DNA of 64,000 nt, from positions 1 to 64,000 of the forward strand of contig SVEH01000010.1 in the NCBI GenBank assembly GCA_015057455.1, written 5' to 3'. This document shows positions 9,824 to 18,854 of this stretch, piece by piece (position 1 is the stretch's first letter; each line of letters opens with the position of its first letter). The notes beneath the pieces are model-generated. The model was given only the letters and a program-made list of their open reading frames with translations. It made no database searches and was not told the DNA's origin. The DNA is from Lachnospiraceae bacterium. GTDB taxonomy: Bacteria; Bacillota; Clostridia; Lachnospirales; Lachnospiraceae. The position numbers and the translations under genes are program-made.

Positions 9824-9839
9824 TATGTTAATATAATTA

Positions 9840-10079
9840 TTATCCCTTCTTAACAAGTAAGTTAAGCACTACAGAAAGTACTATAAATGCGATAGCTAAA
9901 ATTGTTGTTGCTATTGCAAGTCTTCCTTCTTTTGAACGACCTTTGTTCTTACTCCAATATGTTTCAGCTCCACCACTGATTGCACCAGTAAGTCCGCCTT
10001 GCTTACCTTCTTGAAGTAATACAACTACTGTAAGCGCTATACATACGATTACATATAATATATATACTGCTGTCTCCAT
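9840..10079 (-). CDS. secG: Preprotein translocase subunit SecG
   Basis: A 79-residue membrane subunit of the SecYEG channel that helps SecA-driven export. It has two hydrophobic helices (about 3-22 and 54-75) flanking a Gly-rich cytoplasmic loop, with VVLLQEGKQGGL at the end of the first helix as is typical of the family. AGGAGG lies eight bases upstream of the ATG. It has its own promoter and terminator, so it appears monocistronic. In many Clostridia the next gene is rnr; here that neighbour is about 7.5 kb away, beyond two surface genes. Confidence 0.95.
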   Translation of the reverse strand: METAVYILYVIVCIALTVVVLLQEGKQGGLTGAISGGAETYWSKNKGRSKEGRLAIATTILAIAFIVLSVVLNLLVKKG

Positions 10080-10108
10080 CTACGACACCTCCTATAAATC
10101 ACCCGTTT

Positions 10109-10137
10109 ATTTTATCATATAATTTTATATTAATCAA
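10109..10137 (-). promoter_or_regulatory. secG promoter
   Basis: On the minus strand, TTGATT (10132-10137), a 17-base spacer ending in TGA, then TAAAAT (10109-10114), about 30 bases before the ATG. The extended -10 strengthens the call. Confidence 0.65.
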
Positions 10138-10191
10138 CTGTGATTTTTCTTTAATATACTCTTGCTTCTATCCTATATTACAAATTACTTT

Positions 10192-10629
10192 CTAATTCTT
10201 TACATTTTCTATAATATAGTCTATAGCTTCTGTATAACCATTAAATCCTTTACCCATTATTTGTTTCATTGCATACATTCCAATATAGGATGTTTTTCTA
10301 AACTCTTCCCTCTCATCTATATTACTTATATGAACCTCTACTGTTGGCAATGCAACCGCTTTTAATGCATCTAAAATTGCAACACTTGTATGTGTATACG
10401 CACCTGCATTAATTATTATTGCATGTTTATTTTTATATGCTTTTTGTATCTTTGTTACAATATCTCCTTCGTGATTTGATTGATATATTTCAACAGCTAC
10501 TCCTTTTTCACGAGCATGTTTCATAATATATTTCTTTAAGTCTTCATAGGTTTTCTTTCCATAAATTCCTGGCTCACGAATTCCTAACATATTTAAATTA
10601 GGTCCATTTATTACTAATAATTTTTTCAT
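10192..10629 (-). CDS. aroQ: 3-Dehydroquinate dehydratase, type II
   Basis: Third step of the shikimate pathway: 3-dehydroquinate to 3-dehydroshikimate. The 145-residue length is usual for the type II dodecameric enzyme. Recognisable elements are the N-terminal INGPNLNMLGIREPGIYG block with catalytic Arg18 and Tyr23 on the flexible lid, Asn74 in INAGAYTH, and His100 in EVHISN. It is the last gene of the aromatic cluster, 87 bases after aroE-aroK. The substrate comes from aroB and the product goes to the aroE half of its neighbour. Confidence 0.96.
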   Translation of the reverse strand: MKKLLVINGPNLNMLGIREPGIYGKKTYEDLKKYIMKHAREKGVAVEIYQSNHEGDIVTKIQKAYKNKHAIIINAGAYTHTSVAILDALKAVALPTVEVHISNIDEREEFRKTSYIGMYAMKQIMGKGFNGYTEAIDYIIENVKN

Positions 10630-10716
10630 ATTATTACTCCTAGTCTATATTTCTATTATCCCTAAGCACTCATTATCTTTTATTATATGTTTCTTAATAT
10701 GTATCTTTTTTTATCT

Positions 10717-11955
10717 CTAAAATAATTCTGTTTCTCTACATATTGTTTTCTTAATTTCAAATGCAACTTCCCTTACTCCTTCAGAATAAAAACTGTAATC
10801 ACACCACTGTTCGTACAAAGGCTTTCTTATCTTTTCTAATTCCTTAAGAGAATTTATCTTAGATAAGGGCCTTCCTTCTGTTGGCAATTCATCAATTTCC
10901 CTATATATATACACAATAATTGAATTTTGTCTTAACAAATCATAGTTTCGTTGCTGTGTTACAATTCCTCCACCAGTTGCAATTACCTTTCCACTGCATC
11001 TAGATACATCCGCTAAAACTTCTGTTTCTATTTCTCTAAACTTTTCTTCCCCATATTTTTCAAATATTTCTGGAATAGTCATTTTACTTCTTTCTTCAAT
11101 TAATGCATCTAAATCTATGACTTCTTTGTCCCATATTCGATTAATTCGTCTTGCTACACTACTTTTACCTACACCTGGCATACCTATAAGTGCTATATTC
11201 AAGGTTCTTATCTGTATTTCGTGAACAACTTTATTAATAACCCTATTAGGTATCTTTCTACTTGTAAATAATTCACTTGCTTTTTTTGCCTGAGCTACTA
11301 ACATTACAAGGCCATTTACAGTTGAGATATTCAGTTCTTTTGCATCTAACAATAATCTAGTAAGTGAAGGATTATATATTAAATCTACAACACCTTTACA
11401 TAATTTGAATTTTGTTAAATCTATAAGTCTTTCGCCATTATTAGGGTACATTCCAACTGGCGTTGCATTAATAATTATCTGTGAATCTGAATGATCATAA
11501 ATATTAGTATAATTTACTTCTCCTCTTCTAGATACAACTATAATTTCCTTTGCCCCTAAATCCTGTGCTACAACTCTTGCTGTTAATGACACACCACCGT
11601 CTCCAAGTATTAACACCTTAGTATCTTTTAAGTTCAAATTAGCATTTAGTATTGAATATTTTAAGCCATAATAGTCTGTATTATCTCCAAAAATTGTTCC
11701 ATCTGAACTTTTTATAAGTGTATTTACGCTTCCTATTCTTTTTGCATTATAAGAAAGTTTATTACAATATTTTATTACATCCTTTTTATAAGGTATGGTA
11801 ACATTAAGACCAGTATAATCACCATTCTTTATAAAGTCTTCTAATTCCTCTGGAGTTTTTTCATATAACTCATAACTATATCTTCCTAAAAAAGAATGTA
11901 TAAGTGGGGAAAAACTATGTCCTAACTTTCCACCTAATAAACCGCACTTTTCCAT
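10717..11955 (-). CDS. aroE-aroK: Bifunctional shikimate dehydrogenase / shikimate kinase
   Basis: A 412-residue fusion that catalyses two consecutive steps: 3-dehydroshikimate to shikimate (NADPH), then shikimate to shikimate-3-phosphate (ATP). The AroE half (about 1-245) has GGKLGHSFSP for substrate binding, catalytic Lys57 in NVTIPYK and Asp94 in DNTDYYG (the 37-residue spacing of classical AroE), and a Gly-rich nucleotide loop at 116-127. The AroK half (about 253-412) has a P-loop GMPGVGKSS (258-266), DLDALIEE (281-288), GGGIV (328-332) and the lid Arg in EGRPL. Both halves look catalytically complete. Joining consecutive enzymes in one chain saves a regulatory step; channelling is only conjecture. 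Confidence 0.94.
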   Translation of the reverse strand: MEKCGLLGGKLGHSFSPLIHSFLGRYSYELYEKTPEELEDFIKNGDYTGLNVTIPYKKDVIKYCNKLSYNAKRIGSVNTLIKSSDGTIFGDNTDYYGLKYSILNANLNLKDTKVLILGDGGVSLTARVVAQDLGAKEIIVVSRRGEVNYTNIYDHSDSQIIINATPVGMYPNNGERLIDLTKFKLCKGVVDLIYNPSLTRLLLDAKELNISTVNGLVMLVAQAKKASELFTSRKIPNRVINKVVHEIQIRTLNIALIGMPGVGKSSVARRINRIWDKEVIDLDALIEERSKMTIPEIFEKYGEEKFREIETEVLADVSRCSGKVIATGGGIVTQQRNYDLLRQNSIIVYIYREIDELPTEGRPLSKINSLKELEKIRKPLYEQWCDYSFYSEGVREVAFEIKKTICRETELF

Positions 11956-12094
11956 ATAGTCTCTCCTTATAGTATATCTATAAAAACCTATATTCTATCT
12001 GTTTTTCTGCTCGTCTAACTAGACAATTTATATAATATCTTTTTGCTTCCTTCTATATAAAACATCTATGTATTCTATATTATCTATCTTCTTT

Positions 12095-13240
12095 TTAAAC
12101 AATCTCTAGATAACTTCCTAAATATTTGTACTCTTCACATAATTCATCTAGTTCATTTATTATCTGACCAAATTGTTCTGAATATATTGATGTATTTAAA
12201 TCAAAATAAAACATAAACTCGAAATCTCTATCAGGAAGAGGTCTACTCTCTAACTTTTCAAGATTAATACCAATTGCGTAAAATCTTGACAAAACTTTAT
12301 ATAATGCCCCTGGTTTATGAGGTAAAATCATCATTATACTTGTTTTATCTGCACCTGGATATATCTCCATTTTCTTAGATATGCATATAAACCTTGTAAA
12401 GTTATTGCCCTTATCTTGAACCGAACCTGCTAAACACTCTAAACTATATAATTCTGCACATGCTCTAGATGATAATGCCGCAATATCTTTTCTATCAGAT
12501 TCTGCTACAAATTTTGCTGCCATTGCTGTATTTTCACATACAGTTACCTTCACATCACCCAATGTTTTAATGTAATCAGCACATTGATTTATAGCTTGCT
12601 CATGTGAAAAAATCTCCTTTATATCTTTTAACTTAGTTCCTTTTTTCACTAATAAATTATGGTCTATTTTTACTCTACAACTTCTAACTATATGTGTATC
12701 ATATTTCATCATTAAATCATAAATTGCATTAACTGATCCTGCTGTTGAATTCTCCAACGGCAAAATTCCATATCTACACAAACCTTTATCTATTGCATTA
12801 AATACACCTTCAAATGTATTCATATACATGATATTGGGATTTTCAAATATTTTTTCACACGCATGTTGTGAATATGCACCTTCTACACCTTGACATGCAA
12901 CTAATGCTGTCTGCGGAAACATTTTCTCAGTTTTATCTACTGATTTTTTAATCTTTTTATTTAACTCAGTATCCTTCTTTAACATCTTATTTTGTTTTGA
13001 ACAACTAAGCTCAAACATTACTGAATACAAAGTTCTAAGATATCGTTTCATATCTTCTTCTTGTGTTTTTTCGCAAATATCTGCTAATTTTTGTCTCTGT
13101 CTAGGCGCATCCAATACTTTAAGACCATTTTTCTTCTTATACTCTGCTATTCTTACAGCTACATCCATACGCTTTTCAAATAACTTTATCATTTGATCAT
13201 CTATTTTATCTATCTCTTTTCTTAACTCATCTAAATTCAT
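12095..13240 (-). CDS. pheA: Chorismate mutase / prephenate dehydratase (P-protein)
   Basis: Converts chorismate to prephenate and then to phenylpyruvate for phenylalanine. In its 381 residues it carries an AroQ-class chorismate mutase (about 1-90, starting LDELRKEIDKID), a prephenate dehydratase domain (about 110-285, with GVEGAYSQHA, PLENSTAGSV, SHEQAINQC and the catalytic TRF in FTRFICIS), and a C-terminal ACT domain (about 300-375) with the ESRP motif that binds phenylalanine for feedback inhibition. It starts 14 bases after the aroC stop, so the two are co-transcribed. TyrA, which uses the same prephenate, is encoded earlier in the cluster. Confidence 0.96.
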   Translation of the reverse strand: MNLDELRKEIDKIDDQMIKLFEKRMDVAVRIAEYKKKNGLKVLDAPRQRQKLADICEKTQEEDMKRYLRTLYSVMFELSCSKQNKMLKKDTELNKKIKKSVDKTEKMFPQTALVACQGVEGAYSQHACEKIFENPNIMYMNTFEGVFNAIDKGLCRYGILPLENSTAGSVNAIYDLMMKYDTHIVRSCRVKIDHNLLVKKGTKLKDIKEIFSHEQAINQCADYIKTLGDVKVTVCENTAMAAKFVAESDRKDIAALSSRACAELYSLECLAGSVQDKGNNFTRFICISKKMEIYPGADKTSIMMILPHKPGALYKVLSRFYAIGINLEKLESRPLPDRDFEFMFYFDLNTSIYSEQFGQIINELDELCEEYKYLGSYLEIV

Positions 13241-13254
13241 CTATTATTCTCCTT

Positions 13255-14352
13255 CTAGCAAATATCTTTTTTATAGTCCAAATAAGCATCAAGAACTGCA
13301 ATTGCTGTAACTGCTTCTACTACAGGTACCGCTCTTGGAACTATACATGGGTCGTGGCGACCTTTTATTTTTAGCTTTTTATTTTTCTTCTCTTTTAAAC
13401 TAATACTATTCTGTTCCTTAGCAATTGATGGTGTAGGTTTTACAGCTACTCTGTACACAAGTGGCATCCCTGATGTTATACCACCTAGTATACCTCCATG
13501 ATTATTAGTGTTAGTCTTTATCTGTCCATTTTCATCCACATAATATTCGTCATTATTCTCTGACCCCCACACATCTGCTACTCCAAATCCATCTCCAAAT
13601 TCAATTCCTTTTATAGCAGGTATTCCAAATACTATTTGAGCAATTCTGTTTTCCATACCATCAAACATTGGATCACCTAAACCCACAGGCAAACCAACAA
13701 CTGCACATTCAATTACTCCTCCTAGAGAATCATTTTCACCTTTTACTTCTTCAACTCTACTTTTCATTTGTTCAAATACTTCCATATTGATTATTGGAAA
13801 TTCATTCTCAAGAAGTTTCTCAAGATCTGTTTCATTTACATACGCCATATCAAATTTATCATCTAATATCCCACCCAAACTAGATATATGAGCAGCTATT
13901 TTTATTCCCTTAGCTTCAAGAATTTGCTTGCATATTCCTCCTACGACACAAAGTGGCGCTGTTAATCTACCCGAAAAATGTCCACCACCTGACACATCTT
14001 GAAATCCTTTATATTTTATATGTGCTGTATAATCTGCATGTGCTGGTCTCGGTATATCTATTATGTTTTTATAATCACTAGACTTTGTATTCTTATTATA
14101 TATAAGTGCACATAACGGCGCTCCACAAGTAGTATTATCTACTAATCCAGATACAAATTCTGGCTTGTCTGCTTCTTTTCTTGGTGTAGAATAGAAGCTG
14201 CCTCCTGGAGCTCTTCTCTTCATAAATTTCTCTAATTCTTCCATGTCAATTTTATATCCCACTGGTAAACCATCTACACTTACACCAATTGCTTCTGAAT
14301 GAGATTGACCAAATATTGAAATTTTTATATTTTTACCATATGTTGATGACAT
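13255..14352 (-). CDS. aroC: Chorismate synthase
   Basis: Last step to chorismate from EPSP, using reduced FMN. 365 residues. Family signatures are intact: GQSHSEAIGVSVDGLP near the N-terminus, RRAPGG, the RPAHADYT segment, the SGGGHFSGR FMN-site motif, and GRHDPC near the C-terminus. AAGGAGAG lies upstream of the ATG. It is separated from aroA by a 149-base gap holding a terminator-like hairpin and an interspersed hairpin repeat. The aro cluster may therefore be two transcription units, or one with partial read-through. Confidence 0.96.
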   Translation of the reverse strand: MSSTYGKNIKISIFGQSHSEAIGVSVDGLPVGYKIDMEELEKFMKRRAPGGSFYSTPRKEADKPEFVSGLVDNTTCGAPLCALIYNKNTKSSDYKNIIDIPRPAHADYTAHIKYKGFQDVSGGGHFSGRLTAPLCVVGGICKQILEAKGIKIAAHISSLGGILDDKFDMAYVNETDLEKLLENEFPIINMEVFEQMKSRVEEVKGENDSLGGVIECAVVGLPVGLGDPMFDGMENRIAQIVFGIPAIKGIEFGDGFGVADVWGSENNDEYYVDENGQIKTNTNNHGGILGGITSGMPLVYRVAVKPTPSIAKEQNSISLKEKKNKKLKIKGRHDPCIVPRAVPVVEAVTAIAVLDAYLDYKKDIC

Positions 14353-14377
14353 ATAATCTCTCCTTACGAATTTGTGT

Positions 14378-14449
14378 GCATCCTTAGCGGAGCATTTATT
14401 TCATAGGGATTTACAATTAAAACTGTAATTCCATGTGAAATAAAACAAG
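14378..14449. repeat. Interspersed hairpin repeat, copy b
   Basis: The best-preserved copy of the family also seen at 9713-9790. The arms TTTATTTCATAGGGATTTAC and GTAATTCCATGTGAAATAAA fold into one long hairpin with few mismatches. It sits between aroA and aroC. Confidence 0.75.
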
Positions 14450-14482
14450 GAAACGCGCCAATTATTATTTTGACGCATTTCC
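14449..14482 (-). terminator. Terminator-like hairpin after aroA
   Basis: GGAAATGCGTCAA pairs with TTGGCGCGTTTCC (two G-U pairs) and is followed on the minus strand by TTGTTTTATTT. It starts 20 bases after the aroA stop. It divides the aro cluster between aroA and aroC. Confidence 0.65.
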
Positions 14483-14501
14483 CCTACACATTGTATATTA
14501 A

Positions 14502-15776
14502 TTATTCTGAATATTTTACAATTCCACCAAGACTCTTAAAGTCTTCAAAAAATGTTCTGTATGATTTATTAACTGCATCTGCGTTGTTAATAATTACAAC
14601 ATCATCACTTACTTGTGCTGCAATTGATGCCATCATAACTATTCTATGATCATTAAAAGAATCAACTTCTCCACCCTTTAATGATTCTACTCCATTAATA
14701 ATCATACCATCTTCTGTTGTTACCACATCTGCTCCTAATGCATTAAGTGTTGTTGCAATAGATTCTATTCTATCACTTTCTTTTAATCTTAATCTACCTG
14801 CATTACGAATAACAGTTGTTCCTTTTGCTACTGAAGCTAATACTGCTATAACTGGCACTAAATCTGGTGTGTCAGCTACATCAATGTCGATTCCCTCCAT
14901 TGGACAATGCTCCAGTATCAAACTATTATTACTATCATATATAATATTTACTCCAAAGTCCATTATTATTTGAAGCATTCTCTTATCACCTTGGCATGAA
15001 TAAAAGTTAAGGTTACGACATGACATCTCTTCTGGATTAAATGCTCCTGCAGCTAACCAAAATGATATATTAGACCAGTCACCTTCTACATATATTTCAC
15101 TTGGTGATTTATATTGTTGATTACCTCTTATAGAGATAACATTATCTTCCCATTCAACCTCTATTTTAAATAATTGAAGTACCTCTATTGTCATTGTTAT
15201 ATATGACCTTGATTCAATTGTGTCTGTTAATATAATCTTACTATCACCATCAAGTAATGGTAACACAAATAACAATCCACTAATATATTGTGAAGAAATA
15301 TTACCTGGTAAAGTAAATTCTCCATTAGATATCATTCCATTAACAACTAAAGGTATTTGTCCTTCTTCACTTATAGTTGCACCATACTTCATTAATTCAC
15401 TTCTTAGTGGTTCAATTGGTCTTTTAGCAAGCCCTTCTTTCATATTAACCACTGTTTCGCCTCTTAGACTACTTATCAGTGGTAATAAGAATCTAAGTGT
15501 TGATCCACTTTCGTTACAATCTATCTCTACATGTTTACCTAAATTATACATATCTATAGGTCTTACATTATATCCATTTTCAATATCTGTTATTTCAGCA
15601 CCTAATGCTTTAAGGCAATTAATTGTAGCCAAAATATCATCTGATGTTTCCTCACAGATGACCATTGTATCTACATCCGCTAGTGCAGCTGCAATTAACA
15701 CTCTATGAGCATGTGACTTAGACGCTATTGCTCTTACTGCTCCTTGTAAAACTGATTTTTTTACTATTGCCTTCAT
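14502..15776 (-). CDS. aroA: 3-Phosphoshikimate 1-carboxyvinyltransferase (EPSP synthase)
   Basis: Joins shikimate-3-phosphate and PEP to form EPSP. The 424-residue length is usual. Recognised motifs are the N-terminal SKSHAHRVLIAAAL segment, SGSTLRFLLPL, LAKRPIEPL (the glyphosate/PEP loop region), GNISSQYISGLLF, KESDRI and NDHRIVMM. Its ATG overlaps the aroB stop (ATGA), so the two are translationally coupled. The first line of the active-site motif reads SGSTLRF with Ser rather than the more common GNSGTTMR layout, which suggests a variant EPSP synthase rather than the E. coli-like class. Confidence 0.94.
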   Translation of the reverse strand: MKAIVKKSVLQGAVRAIASKSHAHRVLIAAALADVDTMVICEETSDDILATINCLKALGAEITDIENGYNVRPIDMYNLGKHVEIDCNESGSTLRFLLPLISSLRGETVVNMKEGLAKRPIEPLRSELMKYGATISEEGQIPLVVNGMISNGEFTLPGNISSQYISGLLFVLPLLDGDSKIILTDTIESRSYITMTIEVLQLFKIEVEWEDNVISIRGNQQYKSPSEIYVEGDWSNISFWLAAGAFNPEEMSCRNLNFYSCQGDKRMLQIIMDFGVNIIYDSNNSLILEHCPMEGIDIDVADTPDLVPVIAVLASVAKGTTVIRNAGRLRLKESDRIESIATTLNALGADVVTTEDGMIINGVESLKGGEVDSFNDHRIVMMASIAAQVSDDVVIINNADAVNKSYRTFFEDFKSLGGIVKYSE

Positions 15777-16840
15777 AGTATTCCTCCGTTTTCAAAACAT
15801 TTATTAAGAATGTCTTTCATTTCGTCTATTGAAACTCGTTTTAATATTGCTTTACCTATCGTTGTTGGAACAACCAAATTAATCATCTTCCCATCAACTT
15901 TTTTATCAGATAGCATAACTTGATACAATTCTGACACTCCATAATGTGTATCGAATGGTAAGGCACATAACTTTATTAATTTTTCTAATCTATCTAAAAC
16001 TATTTTCTCACATATGCCTAATTTTACTGATGCCTTAGTTATTAAAATCATTCCAATAGCAACAGCTTTACCATGTGTCACTTCATAATTACTACATGCT
16101 TCTATACCATGACCAATTGTATGTCCAAAATTAAGTAATTGTCTTAATCCCGTATCAAATTCATCTTGTGCCACAATATCTCTTTTTATTTTTACACACT
16201 CATATATGATATTCTCTATATTCTCTTTTATTCCCTGGCTACATGCCTCAAATAATTCTTCACTTGCTATAACTCCGTATTTTATAACTTCGGCACATCC
16301 GTCACTAAATACTTCTTCTGTTAATGTATTTAATGTATTATAATCACATAACACAACTTGTGGTTGGTAGAAAGCTCCTACTAAATTCTTTCCTGCCTCT
16401 AAATCAATTGCTGTTTTGCCACCTACTGAAGAATCAACTGCTGCTAATAAAGTTGTAGGAATTTGTACAAATTTAACACCTCTTAAATAAGTTGCTGCAA
16501 CAAATCCTGTGAGATCACCTACAACTCCACCGCCTAAAGCTACTAAAACATCACTTCTAGATACTTTATGTAATGCCAAATATTCTAATATCCTAATATA
16601 ATTCTCTGAATTTTTAGAGCTCTCACCATTCTTTACTACATACTTTAATACATTATATTCATTATCCTCTAGAGACTTTATTACAGTATCACTATATAAT
16701 TCATCAACTATATCATCAGTTATAATTACTGCAATTCTACCTCCAGCTCTTTCTCTTATATATCCTCCTGATTTAGGCAATAAATCTTTATCTATAATAA
16801 CCTCATAATTCTTTGATGCGGATACCTGTACTATCTTCAT
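15773..16840 (-). CDS. aroB: 3-Dehydroquinate synthase
   Basis: Converts DAHP to 3-dehydroquinate, using NAD and a divalent metal. 355 residues. The Rossmann part includes GGGVVGDLTGFVAATYLRG; the metal-binding half has DSSVGGKTAIDLEAGKN, the Glu in the ECVKIKRDIV region and histidines in LNFGHTIGHGIE and VTHGKAVAIG. It overlaps tyrA upstream by one base (TAATG) and aroA downstream by four, so translation of the three is tightly linked. All catalytic landmarks I can see are present. Confidence 0.96.
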   Translation of the reverse strand: MKIVQVSASKNYEVIIDKDLLPKSGGYIRERAGGRIAVIITDDIVDELYSDTVIKSLEDNEYNVLKYVVKNGESSKNSENYIRILEYLALHKVSRSDVLVALGGGVVGDLTGFVAATYLRGVKFVQIPTTLLAAVDSSVGGKTAIDLEAGKNLVGAFYQPQVVLCDYNTLNTLTEEVFSDGCAEVIKYGVIASEELFEACSQGIKENIENIIYECVKIKRDIVAQDEFDTGLRQLLNFGHTIGHGIEACSNYEVTHGKAVAIGMILITKASVKLGICEKIVLDRLEKLIKLCALPFDTHYGVSELYQVMLSDKKVDGKMINLVVPTTIGKAILKRVSIDEMKDILNKCFENGGIL

Positions 16841-17673
16841 TAACCATCAACCTCTTCTTTGCATATACGACCATCTCTTAATAATTCTCTCATTTCGTCT
16901 CTGTCGTTATTTTTTATTGCGTCTCTATACTTAGTAAGTTCATGAATAAAACCATCTAATTCATATATTAGATTATCTTTGTTTTCAAAAAATAATTCAG
17001 TCCACATATTTTCATTTAACCATGCAACTCTAGTTAAATCCTTATAACTTCCTGCTGAAAATCCAACATGGTTCTTAGCTGTTGGACTCTTAATAAATGC
17101 ATTTGATACGATGTGTGGCATCTGAGATGTAAATGAAATTACCTTATCATGCTCTTTAGCTGAACAAACTGTAATTTTACCAAATCCAACTGGCATAAGC
17201 ATACTTTTAACCTTATCAAGAAATTCTATGTCGTCACATTTTTCAGGGACAATTATCATAGATGCATCCTCAAACAAATCTTCTGAACTATACTTAAATC
17301 CTGAATATTGCTTTCCTGCCATTGGATGTCCACCAACAAAGGTAAAACCATATCTACCCGCAATCTCAAATCCTTTTTCACATATCTCTTCCTTTACACC
17401 ACAACAATCTATAACAATTGTTTTGCTAGCAATATAAGGTGCCATTGTCTCTAAATATGTAACAGCATTCTTAGGATAAAGTGCTATTATTACTAAGTCA
17501 CACTCACCAATATTATCTTTATCTAAGTTATCATCAACAACACTTATCATCTTTGCTACATCAAGTATTGTATTATCTGTATCCATTGCATATACTGTAT
17601 TATTTTTTCTTTTATAAGCTCTGGCCAATGATCCACCAATAAGTCCTAGACCAACTATACCTACCTTCATCAT
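16840..17673 (-). CDS. tyrA: Prephenate dehydrogenase
   Basis: Oxidatively decarboxylates prephenate to 4-hydroxyphenylpyruvate for tyrosine. 277 residues with an N-terminal dinucleotide-binding GLGLIGGS (Gly8, 10, 13) followed by the acidic AMDTDN end of beta-2 that favours NAD. Further motifs are GGHPMAGKQYSG, a conserved family signature, and SFTSQMPHIVS with the catalytic His. It has no C-terminal ACT domain, so direct tyrosine feedback through such a domain is not expected. It follows aroF by 28 bases and overlaps aroB by one base. Confidence 0.95.
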   Translation of the reverse strand: MMKVGIVGLGLIGGSLARAYKRKNNTVYAMDTDNTILDVAKMISVVDDNLDKDNIGECDLVIIALYPKNAVTYLETMAPYIASKTIVIDCCGVKEEICEKGFEIAGRYGFTFVGGHPMAGKQYSGFKYSSEDLFEDASMIIVPEKCDDIEFLDKVKSMLMPVGFGKITVCSAKEHDKVISFTSQMPHIVSNAFIKSPTAKNHVGFSAGSYKDLTRVAWLNENMWTELFFENKDNLIYELDGFIHELTKYRDAIKNNDRDEMRELLRDGRICKEEVDG

Positions 17674-17701
17674 TCCGCCTCCAGATTATATTTTATTCTT
17701 T

Positions 17702-18700
17702 TTATATAACTTGACGAATCTTCGCCACCTTTTCAGCAACATCTTTAAATTGCTCTGGATTAAGTGATTGCGCTCCATCACATAATGCCTTAGCAGGATT
17801 ATTATGTACTTCTATCATAAGTCCATCAGCTCCTGCTGCAACTGCTGCGAGTGCCATTGGTTTCACAAGTTTCGCAATTCCTGTTGCATGACTTGGATCA
17901 ACTATTACTGGCAAATGAGATAACTGCTTTATCATAGGCACTGCTGATAAATCAAGTGTATTACGAGTATACTCTTCATACGTTCTAATTCCTCTTTCAC
18001 AAAGAATTACTTTTTCATTACCACCAGCCATAATATATTCAGCACTCATAAGCCACTCTTTTATATTATTAGCTAGTCCTCTCTTTAATAGAATTGGCTT
18101 ATCTAATTTGCCCAATTCTTTAAGCAATTCAAAATTTTGCATATTACGTGCACCAACTTGAATTACATCTACATCTTCAAATAATGGTATATGGCTTGCA
18201 TCCATAATTTCTGTTACTATAGGCATACCTGTCTTTTCTTTTGCCTTAAGTAATAAATCGATTCCCTCACCTCTCATACCTTGGAAATCATATGGAGAGG
18301 TTCTTGGTTTAAATGCACCACCTCTTAACATATGTGCACCATATGTTTTAACCTTTGTTGCAACCTCTAAAATCTGTTCTTCTGACTCTACTGAACATGG
18401 TCCAGCTATCATTGCAAAATTACCATTACCTATCTTTATATCACCAATCTCGATAACACTATCTTCTGGATGAAACTTTCTATTAGCATTCTTAAATGGT
18501 TCACTAATTCTCTTAACAGATTCAACTATATCTATAACTTGTAATAACTCTACATCTATCTTTGTTGTATCACCTATAAGTCCTATTATTGTATTATATT
18601 CTCCTTCAGAAATATGTACTCTAAGACCTTGTTTTTCAAACCATTCTACTAAATTATCTATTTGTTCAGACGCTACACCTGGTTTTAATACTGTAATCAT
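17702..18700 (-). CDS. aroF: 3-Deoxy-7-phosphoheptulonate synthase (DAHP synthase, type I-beta)
   Basis: First committed step of aromatic synthesis: PEP plus erythrose-4-phosphate to DAHP. 332 residues. The first about 70 (MITVLKPGV onwards) form a ferredoxin-like regulatory domain as in Thermotoga-type enzymes, where aromatic amino acids inhibit. The barrel (about 90-332) shows GPCSVESEEQ, RGGAFKPRTSPYDFQG, QVGARNMQNF, KRG, IVDPSHATG and EVHNNP, which carry the substrate and metal ligands. AGGAGG lies upstream of the ATG. As the first gene of the cluster and the feedback-controlled enzyme, it is the logical entry point of the operon. The symbol aroF is used loosely; aroG or aroA(G) are synonyms elsewhere. 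Confidence 0.94.
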   Translation of the reverse strand: MITVLKPGVASEQIDNLVEWFEKQGLRVHISEGEYNTIIGLIGDTTKIDVELLQVIDIVESVKRISEPFKNANRKFHPEDSVIEIGDIKIGNGNFAMIAGPCSVESEEQILEVATKVKTYGAHMLRGGAFKPRTSPYDFQGMRGEGIDLLLKAKEKTGMPIVTEIMDASHIPLFEDVDVIQVGARNMQNFELLKELGKLDKPILLKRGLANNIKEWLMSAEYIMAGGNEKVILCERGIRTYEEYTRNTLDLSAVPMIKQLSHLPVIVDPSHATGIAKLVKPMALAAVAAGADGLMIEVHNNPAKALCDGAQSLNPEQFKDVAEKVAKIRQVI

Positions 18701-18732
18701 TGTACTTCCTCCTAATTTATCGTCATTTAACT

Positions 18733-18760
18733 AATATAACTCTAGTTTACATAATAACAA
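18733..18760 (-). promoter_or_regulatory. Putative promoter of the aromatic operon
   Basis: On the minus strand, TTGTTA (18755-18760), a 16-base spacer, then TATATT (18733-18738), about 35 bases before aroF. It lies just past the hairpin that ends the upstream surface-protein gene. Confidence 0.5.
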
Positions 18761-18762
18761 AT

Positions 18763-18805
18763 GGAGTATACCTAGAAACTTTACATTTTTTTCTAAATAT
18801 ACTCC
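18763..18805 (-). terminator. Terminator of DUF6273 paralogue B / aroF leader hairpin
   Basis: GGAGTATAtTTAGAAA pairs with TTTCTAGgTATACTCC (16-bp stem with one or two mismatches). It is followed on the minus strand by ATTTGTTATT. The U-tract is poor, so it is either a weak terminator for the upstream gene or a stabilising hairpin. Confidence 0.55.
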
Positions 18806-18854
18806 ACCTATTGTAACACTTTAACTAATTAATATCAAGAATGTTATCATTACC

